Assembly: GCA_035771165.1 (NCBI GenBank)
Contig: JAWNZC010000322.1
Location: 3,185,501-3,249,500 of the forward strand
DNA length: 64,000 nucleotides
From: Paragorgia papillata
Lineage: Eukaryota; Cnidaria; Anthozoa; Scleralcyonacea; Coralliidae
Direction of reading: 5' to 3'
In this document: positions 15,638 to 42,800 of the stretch, piece by piece
Position numbering within the stretch: position 1 is the stretch's first letter
How the letters are laid out: each line of letters starts with the position of its first letter
Notes under the pieces: generated by a model
Told to the model about the DNA's origin: nothing
The model's input: only the letters and a program-made list of their open reading frames with translations
Database searches by the model: none
Position numbers and translations under genes: made by a program

Positions 15638-15662
15638 ATTTGTATTAAAAAAGAATACAAAT
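15638..15662. terminator. Hairpin between convergent polymerase and zinc-finger genes
   Basis: ATTTGTATT and AATACAAAT form a 9-bp stem with a 7-base loop, in the 47-base gap between stops at 15,624 (plus) and 15,672 (minus). Confidence 0.6.
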
Positions 15663-15671
15663 TTTTTAGTT

Positions 15672-15926
15672 CTAGTGTAATTTATTACCTTTTTTTCTTT
15701 TTATATGGGAGTTGGAATGGGTATTTAGTTCCTTTTCTGTATTAAAAGTTTGAAAACATACTAAACACCTTTCTATTATTTTTGTTTTTTGTGTTATTTT
15801 ATGGACAACTTTTAAATGTAGTCTTATTGCTGTTTTAGAATATGTTTTAAATTGGCAGTCTTCGCAGGTATAGTTATCCGCTTCGGAGGGTCTGTGTAGG
15901 AGATAGCTACTTTCTTTTCTAGGCAT
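15672..15926 (-). CDS. Small C2H2 zinc-finger protein (84 aa)
   Basis: Two classical C2H2 fingers are visible: C-x2-C followed by H-x4-H in the first (CEDC...HLKVVH, residues about 21-41) and C-x2-C with H-x4-H in the second (CLVC...HSNSH, about 54-74). A lysine-rich tail follows (IKRKKGNK). The start follows an A-rich AAAATAAAAAAAGA leader like other genes of the element, and the stop faces the polymerase stop across a hairpin, so it belongs to the element rather than the host. A sequence-specific DNA-binding role, such as regulating the element or marking its end, is inferred. The two fingers are closely packed and complete. Confidence 0.75.
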   Translation of the reverse strand: MPRKESSYLLHRPSEADNYTCEDCQFKTYSKTAIRLHLKVVHKITQKTKIIERCLVCFQTFNTEKELNTHSNSHIKRKKGNKLH

Positions 15927-15984
15927 TCTTTTTTTATTTTATTTTTTAAGGAGGTTTTAAAACAAAAATCCAATTCAAAACCCC

Positions 15985-16212
15985 TCCCGGGAAAATCTTC
16001 GGGAAGTCTTCGGCAAAATGTTCGGGGGTCTTCGGAAAATGTTCGGAAACCCTTCGGCAAATTCTTTGCCAAATCCGAGCCGAGCCAAAGGCGAGAAATT
16101 CTTCGGGAAATTCTTCGATAAATTCTTCGACAAATTCTTCGGCAAATTCTTCGACAAATCCGGGCCGAGCCGAAGGCAAACGAGCGAAGCGAGCCAGCGA
16201 GCGGAGCGAAGC
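15985..16212. repeat. Degenerate and regular 12-bp repeats plus GC-rich micro-repeat
   Basis: The first part is a degenerate CTTCGG-rich array. From about 16,094 to 16,160 it becomes regular, with six units of AAATTCTTCGRN. This matches the first unit of the 10,902-11,023 array. It is followed by the CGAAGCGAGCCAGCGAGCGGAG word also scattered in shorter form inside genes of the element. No gene is supported here, although all frames are open. Confidence 0.8.
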
Positions 16213-16226
16213 TGGGGCCATCTTGG

Positions 16227-16332
16227 AAAACAACATGGCTGCCATGTTGTTTTTAAAAACCCACCCCCCCTTTTATTAATGGCGCCACCAAGTCTGGGTC
16301 AGCTGTCCCAGAACCCGTGTTTTTACACTACT
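16227..16332. other. Palindrome-rich candidate right terminus of the Polinton
   Basis: A 13-bp inverted repeat with a single central base spans 16,227-16,253 (AAAACAACATGGC and complement). A near-perfect 20-bp palindrome spans 16,293-16,312 (TCTGGG, AGCT, CCCAGA). The segment GTGTTTTTACAC is again self-complementary. Read from the right, a terminus would start AGTGTAAAAACACGGG. Polinton ends are known to start AG and lie in inverted repeats, so the element may end at about 16,329 or 16,332. The left end is not in the window, so this is unconfirmed. Confidence 0.4.
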
Positions 16333-16392
16333 AACGATGATGATGCTACGAGAAACCGATTCAAAATTATTAATAAATACACCATACTATGT

Positions 16393-16827
16393 CTAGTATG
16401 TGTGTTTAATCTTTAAAAATAACGATCTACATTTCTTAAAAATGTTACTAAGTACAGTCTTAAATAGAAGAAGTAACAGCAATGGCAGAAGTATAAGAAT
16501 AATAACAGTGGAAGCACCAGCGACTAATAAAATTACAGAGAATAATACTGGGAATATTACAGGAGCAGTAAGAATCATTGTTAAATAATTGTGGTACGAC
16601 CAAACAAATACTCCTGGAAGACGGCGGAAAAAAACTCTCGGTAAATTTAATATCTCAGGAATAATCTTTTGACAGATAAAACAAAGAAATGTTCCAATCA
16701 TTGTCGAAAAAAAGGGAAGTATTTTTTCTGGTTGTTCACTTATTCCAAGTTCTGAAACGATAATATAAAGAAGATAGTTAAGAGGTTTGATATTAGAATC
16801 TCTTAATATTTGAATTATTTGTTTCAT
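16393..16827 (-). CDS. Uncharacterised membrane protein ORF beside the element (144 aa)
   Basis: The ORF begins with a soluble helical stretch and has hydrophobic segments near residues 38-58, 83-105 and 103-122, the last very leucine-rich (ILILLPLLLLLLF), then a basic tail. Its ATG lacks the AAATG context of the Polinton genes, and it lies outside the proposed terminus, so it is more likely a host single-exon gene or exon. No family is recognised. The opposite strand has only a short overlapping frame. Confidence 0.4.
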   Translation of the reverse strand: MKQIIQILRDSNIKPLNYLLYIIVSELGISEQPEKILPFFSTMIGTFLCFICQKIIPEILNLPRVFFRRLPGVFVWSYHNYLTMILTAPVIFPVLFSVILLVAGASTVIILILLPLLLLLLFKTVLSNIFKKCRSLFLKIKHTY

Positions 16828-18135
16828 AGCAATGTAACCGTAGCCGTTGATTCAATTAAAAGAAAAATGCTGACAACAAATCGGTTCTAGCTCTAGCTAA
16901 CCCTATATAATTCGAACAATTAACCCAAATCCTTTTAAACACTGCCACCCTACAGTAGGACACACTATAAACCCTAATTTTTCTTTTTGTTTCCACCTGA
17001 TGTTTCTCATCTAATTTAAATTGGCAGAAAATCGTAAATGACAGTACCTTTCAACATATTTTGCAAACCATTCTGTAGTTGTGATCTATAGCTGCAACGC
17101 TGACCATGCAGTTCAGGCCACTAATTAAACTTAATTACGACGTCATAAAGATTTTCAAACTTTTCTTTTCCACGGTTTCCCACTGGAGAATTTTGTCGCG
17201 TGAGGCGACATTTCTGTTGTCAAAATCGAATAGATTGGAATAGATTTCTAATTAGTTCCACTCGAGAGCTCATAAGAAAAAAAAAAAAGTCGCTTCGCGT
17301 GACAAAATCCGGCTTTAAACGACGCCAGCATTCACTAATTAGCCGGTATGCATGCAGTATCCTAGCTAGAGATGGTCAGAGAAGAAACGATGGCTACGGC
17401 AGTGTATTTTTCAACAGTTCGAATAGCTTGCATAGCAAACGTTTCTTAGTAACCTGGTGACTGGGAGCTCTCCTCTTCACACGTAAAATCGTTTGGCGTT
17501 AGCCAGAGTGAAAACTGTACTAAAAGTCTGCATCATTCCCAGAAGACGGCTGATTCAGTCAGGAAACTAGGACTTGAAGTCCAGCTGCTGTACGCATGCA
17601 GCTCATGATCAATAGTAAAAGACCTACTAGCTAACGTGTTAACAGCTGTTCCATTTATGAAAAAATCAATTATTTAAAGAAAAAGAATAAATATATAGTT
17701 GTAAATAGTCGTGACAAAGTATTTTCCGCATATTGAAACATTTACGTCACATTATTATAAATTCATTTAGTACACTATTGTCAATAATAGTAATTTTAAC
17801 TTTTTCTTTTCTAAGGGATAAACTTGCCAAAAATAAATCTGTGAAATACTTTCCCCCACTATTCGCTAGCTAGCTTTTTTTGCTTTTTTTACTTCTTTCT
17901 TTTCTTTTTTAAAAGTTTTGTTAATTTGCTACAACTGTCACGGGTGCTAATAATCCAACACTGCCTCTTCCCAGGGATTGTGATCTTAGTTAGAATTAAA
18001 ATTAAAGATTATTGTTAATTTTAATTCTACGACTTCTGGGACTGTTGTAACTTGTAAAATTGTTTTGAAATTCAATTTATGTTCTGATGCGCCTGCGATC
18101 TACGATTAAAAATGTACAGCTGTGTCTTTCGTTTG
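16828..18135. other. Non-coding flank with a foldback element
   Basis: No gene is seen. At 17,191-17,307 a foldback repeat is present (TTTTGTCGCGTGAGGCGAC against GTCGCTTCGCGTGACAAAA), related to the one at 30,313-30,456. At about 17,480-17,505 there is a copy of the dispersed AAAATCGTTTGGCGTTAGCC word. The last 130 bases approach the IQUB promoter. Confidence 0.6.
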
Positions 18136-18149
18136 GTTGCTTTGGCAAC
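18136..18149 (+). promoter_or_regulatory. RFX-type X-box before IQUB
   Basis: The sequence GTTGCTTTGGCAAC is an imperfect palindrome matching the X-box half-sites (GTTGCC and GGCAAC) bound by RFX factors. It lies 103-116 bases before the chosen IQUB ATG, the usual distance for ciliary genes. RFX factors drive ciliary and flagellar genes across animals, and IQUB is one of those genes. Confidence 0.75.
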
Positions 18150-18251
18150 GTCACGACAAAGATAGATATAGTCCGCCATATATTTATAAAAGAACGAAGA
18201 AAATCAGGCGAACATTTTGCACAAAAAAATACGTTTATTGTATTATATACC

Positions 18252-36020
<17,769 letters not shown>

Positions 36021-36570
36021 CTAAAAACAAGAATTAATAAAATTGTTTAATTTGTTCTCATGCCGGGTGCCACATTATATTAGCTGATGAACTGTTATAT
36101 ATAATATATGAATTTCATGTTTTATCGGAAGTAAATATTTTTGTAATATACAAACTCAACCTTACAGTAGAGAGCACAGTTTTTTTTTGGGGGGAGGGGG
36201 CGTTGTAATAAGTTTGTACAATTGGAAGTAAGGTGAAATGAAATATCTATGCGCGTCTGCGAGATCGCGATTACGAAAATTTTGTAAATAGAGTTTTACT
36301 CTGTAACAAGCAGTATATAGTTGTTCTCTACAAACAAACTTAGTTGTAAAATTCTAGGATTTTACAAGAATACAAAGCGTATTTTAGGAGGTCTTCCTCC
36401 AATTTTAAAAGTCTAGTACTATTTTTATTCTATTTGGTTTGTTTTTGGTTTATGTATTGATTCATATCAGGGAGAAGTTTATAATCTTTGTTTTTCTGTA
36501 TACTGAAGGATGTTTATCGAACATTAGTTCGCATATTTTAATTTTATAAACAATCCATCCCTTAGTGTGT

Positions 36571-36996
36571 CTATGAAACGAAAATTAAGTTTGTCTTATT
36601 TGAAAGAACACTTAAAATGATAGAGTAACATATTTTGCAGTTTTTTTGTTTCCTTGCTTCGTTCTTGAGATATTTCAGTTTGTTTGATGTAAATGTCGCA
36701 TGTTGCGACGTCACACGTGCATGAGGTATCGAAAAACGTTCTATATCTTTGCTATTGTCAAATATAATCACTTGAAAATCTACATGTTTAGTGTTCTGGG
36801 CGAAACACACGCAATAGCAAAGATATATAACTTTTTTCAATAACTCATGCACATTGACGTTAAAATGTTTAATTTGTATATCAAACAAACTGAAATATCT
36901 CAAGAACAAAGCAAGGAAACCTATAACTTCAAAATATGTTACTCTATCATTTTAAGTGTTCTTTCAAATAAGACAAACTTAATTTTCATTTCATAG
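36571..36996. repeat. Large foldback element downstream of IQUB
   Basis: The total length is 426 bp with arms of about 180 bp, starting CTATGAAACGAAAATTAAG and ending with the near complement. Inner blocks GAAAGAACACTTAAAATGAT and ATATCTTTGCTATTG are also paired. It lies 550 bases after the IQUB stop. Confidence 0.85.
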
Positions 36997-39843
36997 GCAC
37001 TTTAAACTAAAGAACACGCTAAAAATTGTTTTGTTATATATAGAGAAGAATCAATTTTTGTGATGCACGTTTTTCATGCACTATTTTTGGTGTCACCCGG
37101 TATACTTCATGGTAACAACCCCCAGATATACTACAGTTTTATTGAAAAGTTGTAAAAGATCTTCCATTATAATTTCAAGAGTTCTTTTAAATTAGAGAAA
37201 CTTAACCTATATTGTTAATTCTTTTGTGTCACTATAGTTTTAAATTTAACAGGTGGACTGAGCATGCAGGGTCAGGGAAGTGAATTCAAAGAGACTGAAA
37301 CAATCTAAGAATGAAAGAGAAGTTTTGTACGTCATGAATGATGAAAGAGAACGAAAGTATCGTCAACGTTACGTTTATATAATTTAGGCTAAAATTTTGG
37401 ACTCGAACAGTTTAGACGTTAAAAATCTTTTACGAAAACGTTAGCATGATCTTAGTCGGGCGATCGCATTATTGCTATACGCCGTCAATTTGCTTAGAGA
37501 CATATGCTATATTCGAACAACTGAACTCAACACCTTTCGAGTATCATTACAATCCTAGCCGTATGACCATTTGTTTCAAACCTGACATAGTGTGACTATT
37601 CACTAAGTATTTTATACATGAAAATTATGAACTTTGTATGAGATGTTTAACTTTTCTCAAGAGAGCGTCACGAACATAGCATAACTGACTCCGATAGTAA
37701 TTGCAGCACAGGATTGAAATTTCTGTAATTTATCTTTCAACAAAAATATAGTATGTACAAGTAATTGTGGCAATTTTCGAATCAACGAACAAACAAACAA
37801 ACAAACAAGATCATATTTCTACAACCTGCTAGGCGGTTTCTAATTTGAGACTGTCCTCGTATAGAGGGGTTTGCTGTATTGGGAGATATAGCTTCATGTG
37901 AACGCTTCTCTCCGAGTTATCTCGGGTAACAATAGAGCTATACGTTAATGTACGCATGCGTAATTAAACAAAAGTTGACCCTACCCTCCGAGATAACTCG
38001 GGCGATAAAGCGTTCACATGGAGGTATGTTAACTCTGGCCCTAGGGTTACCCATATCGCTCAGACAGCCGAGTTATCCCTATCTCCCGAGTTATCTTCGG
38101 TCTCACGAATAATGATATTCGAAATTTCCGACTCATAACACAAAATTTCGGCTTAAAACGGCAAAATTTGTTGTGTGTTTTTTTCTTTCTTTTTTTAAAA
38201 AATTTCTTTAATATTTGACTTATAACTTAAAATTTCGACTTATATATATTTACTCGAAAATTTGACTTATAACGTGAAATTTTGATTATAACTCGAAATT
38301 TCGACTTATAAGACAACATTTTGAGTTATAACTCGAAATTTTATGTTTATATACAAGTCGAATTTCCGTGATAAGTCAAAATTTTGTGTCATTGTTTGCT
38401 CGATGATCATAATGGCCAAAAAATATGATGGAAATTATGAGTATCAATTATAAAAAGTATGAAAAGTATCAAATAAAGTATGTATTTTAGTATGCCTCTT
38501 CAGAGCTACATGCAACCAACCTCGTACCCAAATTGTACGAGCCAGTTTGTCAGAGCCACCGTAAAACCCGGCATATACACTACAGGTAAAAATTTCTGAA
38601 ACAAGTACCGCCGAAACACGGTTTCAGAAACAAAGTTTCCCTGCCATAGAACTTTCTCGAAAATGTGTTTCGCTGAAACTTGTTTTCAGTGTATGCCGGA
38701 CTTACGATCAGTCGAGAATTACTATTTTTTAAACTATATATGTAGGAAATTTATATAGTGCTAAGTTCTCCCAGCCCCGTTGCCAACTTTGCATTTTAAA
38801 ATGGAAAATTTCTAGTGTCTTTACCGGCGTGTCAATAACAAACATTAATTATGGTTCTAGTTTTGCAATCTGACTCAGTATAAATTTATTAGACTCGTAA
38901 CTGAACATTGCAATTCTGTCTTTTCGAATTCAATTCAGTATTTAAATGTATCGAAGAAGTAGGACTTTAAAGCCGTTAAATTCAGTTGTACGTTAAATTT
39001 GATTCGGCGTTGGGGAAGCAAGCTGATTAAAAAACACAAATGACAAATTACAACATCGAGTTCTCGAAGAAAAGCTTTCACAATTTCACTGACACTAGTG
39101 ACTAAACTAGCGATGACAACGGTTTTGAGCCCCCCCTGCACAATATATATCAAAGCCGCAGTCAGATGTAACCAGATGTTCTTTACTATAGTTGAATACG
39201 CAATAAAGTAAATAGAAAGAAATAACTAGGTTATTTCAGGTGTGTACATCAGTACATATACAGGAAACGGGCTTGTTTTAAAAAAGTTTCGCATACGATC
39301 AGTTCACTACTCCCTCGCACCCCCACGTCAAGGATATATACACTTTATCTTTGGCATCTCAACGTCATCTATTATAATTTAGTTTGAATTGCAAATCAAA
39401 CACTACCGATCACAGACAGAGAATAAAGACGCCTTAATTTAAGTAGCGCACTGACAGTTAGCTTTTTCTGCATACCAAGCAACGTTAATACTACATGAAA
39501 ACCTATTAAATGATTCAGATCATATTTCAGGTTTTCAAAATTAAGATCATATTCGTGATTGTTGACTTTTATATGATCCTGTTCTTCTGGCGGGTCATAC
39601 TGATGAGAGGCGTATATATTTACATAATAATAGAAATTTTCGTGCGGCTGACTTCCCACACAACCCTGTTTTAGATTAATGATGTTTTTTGATGCAAATG
39701 AAGTCATAAGAACACAAAGGGCAGCTGAAGCGGTGAAGAAGATATTTACATACTGCGGATCGAAATAACAACAGAAATCATCGCTAGCTTTTCTTTAATA
39801 GAAGAGCTGGCACATACTTTAGTTTTCTTTTAGGTTAGTGACG
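36997..39843. other. Intergenic region between IQUB and the convertase gene
   Basis: No gene is seen. It holds a foldback at 37,894-38,020 (CATGTGAACGCTT arms with CTCCGAGTTATCTCGGG), an irregular tandem repeat at 38,125-38,395, and a further foldback at 38,565-38,703 (AACCCGGCATATACAC arms). The last kilobase is unique-looking and should contain the convertase promoter and 5' UTR; a TTTCTTTTAG just before 39,835 could be a 3' splice site of a 5' UTR intron. Confidence 0.6.
38125..38395. repeat. Irregular tandem repeat built on AACTCGAAATTTCGACTTATA
   Basis: At least seven variants of CGAAATTT, CGACTTATA and AACTCG follow each other with variable spacing, with a T-rich interruption near 38,178-38,210. 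Several units are inverted relative to others. No coding role is seen. Confidence 0.8.
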
Positions 39844-42800
39844 ATGTTTTGTAAGTTATTACTATTAAAAGTTCTGTTCCTGGTAGTCGTTTATACACAC
39901 CAAGACGAGTTCACTTTCGACGAAGTTCAAGCAGATATCAAACCGATCGAAGATGAGCACGAAGAAGGAAGTGAATATTCAGACATTTGGGCAGTTCAGC
40001 TTTCTGATGGCGCAGACCCTGATGAAGTGGCTCGAGTAAATGGATTTAGGAACAACGGCCCGATCATTGAGAAGGACGGTTATTACGAGTTCGTTCGTAT
40101 AACTTCTAGTCGTCTTCGAAAGCGAGGTAGCCGAAGCCTTGAAAAACGAGTTTATCGAAAGTTCTCTAACCACCCACACGTAAAGTGGTTTGAACGACAA
40201 CGCTATCTACAGAGAACCAAACGTTCTCTTACGTTTAACGATCCTGAATATACAAACCAGTGGTATATAAACAACACTGGTGAACACAATAGTGGTCTAC
40301 CTGGTTTTGATTTGAACATTGTACCTGTTTGGGAATCGGGCTACACTGGCAAGGGAATAATATTATCTGTATTAGACGACGGCCTTGGTAAGTGTCTACA
40401 CATATGTACATCTATGCATTGCTCGAACTATATGGTTATATTTACCAATACGAAACGTAACAATTATATACCTTATAAAGTTAAAAATTTATATTCCTTC
40501 GTAGAATGGTTGGGCGAACATATAAACTTATTACATACAGCAATAGCTACTACTGGTAAATATTTCAGCCTATCAGTCACTAAATATTCAGGTGATGTTC
40601 AGGGATGTGAAAATAATTTGGCTTGCCCCAGAAGAGTCGCTGTGGGCACTTATATCTTAGTTGTTGTGTAATTGTGTAAGGTTAGATATTTATGTTGAAG
40701 ATCATTCTTTCCAGAAAGCGTTTCTTAAAAAAAAGGGAAGTGGCTGATGCCTTGACGTGACTGCTGTAAGCGCGGCTATTATGCCTGCAACTGGATTATT
40801 AAATACCAAAAATATACCTTTAGCGCTTTATAACCTTTCGACTGTTTCTTACGGTTTCATATTCAATTTATACATTTTTACGCTGGAATGGCACTGGTCA
40901 GATTGGCCAGACATACATGTAGGTCAGCTAAAAACCAATGACGTTGACATTATTGATCTCCTATATATACAGCGGAAGAACTCTTTGAGTGTCGTATATA
41001 CCTATAAATTCTTATTTGACAATTTGACTTCTAAAGTGCATGTTGTCTCACTTTCGTGATACTGCATGTCAATGCATGCACTGGCACTGATATTAGTTTG
41101 TTTATTCTAGATCACACACATCCAGATATCAAAGCCAACTACGACCCGCGTGCAAGTTATGACTTCAATGGTGAAGACCCAGATCCGTACCCAAGAGACA
41201 GTGACCCGTACAATGCACACGGCACGAAATGTTCGGGAGAAATTGCGGCTGTAGCAAACAACCACATTTGTGGAGTCGGCATAGCCTATGGAGCAAATAT
41301 CGGAGCTGTGAGAATGTTGGATGGTAGAGCTACCGATTCTTTAGAAGCTAAGTCTCTGGGATTCAGGAATGATTACATCGACATTTATTCATGCTCATGG
41401 GGACCAAAAGACGATGGGAAGACTTTTGGTCGTCCTGGTAAACTTGCAAAAGCAGCTTTTGTAAAAGGAGCCAGAGAAGGGCGGCAAGGTTTGTAATTAC
41501 ATGCATGATGATTATATATTATACAGTCATACATAGCTGCCCTCGTGTAGCTGTCTAAATAATTTTCAAGCGTGAAGAATTAGAATATATTGAGTAGTAA
41601 TAAATGTCAGTAGGCGTGGTGAGGTGCATTGGTGCATGGGTGCCGAGAACCCCAACGGCTAGAATCTGAACCAATGTTCAACAAGGCACACCTTAATATT
41701 TATTTTTTGAAAAACTCGCCAAACTGAAGTGAAGAGTAGACAAGTGCATGCACAGTTGAAGACAAAGGAAGAAAATCTGCATATACACCGAACGACGAAT
41801 CAAGGATAAAACATAAATTGAAATTCGTCATCTTGTCAATCAACATTCGGGTAATATTGGATATACTTGTTATTATATTAAAAAGACAAGACAAAAAAAG
41901 TATAATAATATTAATATATCTCGATTATATTTCAATGTTATTATATGATTGATGACTTTAAGATTGCGTCGAAATTTTACCTCTAATATTATATTTTGTC
42001 TTAAGTTGTCTTTAACTTGAATATATTGCAAATGCAGTTATTAAGGCACAATTGTAGGACGACTTTTGGTTTATGTTTTTATCACCTATATCGTTTCTTC
42101 AGTTGTCGGTTGCATGGTCATACATGCAGGATGAAGTTTGCTCGTGAAATGTTACTAGTCGTTGGGTTTATAATTTTATCATTTAAGTTACCAGAAAGTT
42201 TAACCTTTTCCCGTCAGTGCCAGTGGACGTTTCCCTTGGCTTTGACCGGAGACAGAGTAAAATTGGCTGACGTTAGGCAGAATAAAATTCATATAGAGTA
42301 AACATCTGTCGTACATGTATATCAGTAAGATGTAACTACTTATAGCTATATTTAATTTAAAAAAAAGTGAAGACGCGAAATTTTGATTAGCGCTTTTATA
42401 GGTGCCGTTTCTCATTACTTTTCAGTGCTTCTATTCAAACACGGGACGATATATATCTGGTGCGCAATCTGGAGCGGAATCATTTTTAATTTTACAAGGT
42501 TCTCATATATTTTTAAAGCTGATACAATAATTTGCAATAGAAAACATGATCCAGTCGAAGAAGTTACAGTCTTATGTACAGGGCTATATGCCATTTGAAT
42601 TGCGTTACGTAACTGTATAAAGCTTACCAAAGCCGCGGTGCAGAATATTGTTTAACATGCAGCAATATCACTGACGCATGTGGTTACCAAGGAGATTTTT
42701 GCGTTGCTTAGAGTATGCAACAATTTTAACATGTTGATGTTGTAATTGAACCTCATACCATTGCCATATTGGTATGATTGCAGATAGAATAGCTCATAGT

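Larger units (their letters stand above)
1..16332. mobile_element. Polinton/Maverick-type virus-like DNA transposon, right-hand part
   Basis: The block contains the hallmark set of Polintons (also called Mavericks; adintoviruses when viewed as viruses): RVE-type integrase, protein-primed family B DNA polymerase, packaging ATPase, capsid protein and penton-like protein, plus many small membrane proteins. Genes are intronless, AT-rich and separated by a few bases, unlike the intron-rich flank to the right. The left end lies outside the window, so terminal inverted repeats cannot be compared. The right end is placed near 16,329-16,332 because the sequence there, read inwards from the right, begins AG and is rich in palindromes; this boundary is an inference. 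All genes seen are open, which points to a recent insertion. I recognise no adenovirus-type maturation protease in the window; it may lie to the left. Confidence 0.93.

Noticed and set aside
15824..16416. Overlapping ORFs rich in FDKFFGK or EEFPEEF repeats
   Set aside because: These are reading frames through the 12-bp repeat array; no preferred start motif, and all frames are open.
18087..18251. Upstream in-frame ATG extending IQUB by 55 residues
   Set aside because: It would place the X-box inside coding sequence, and the extension looks unlike a protein start; the ATG at 18,252 is preferred.
39838..39843. GTG start two codons before the convertase ATG
   Set aside because: A eukaryotic signal-peptide protein is expected to start at the ATG at 39,844, which directly begins the hydrophobic signal.
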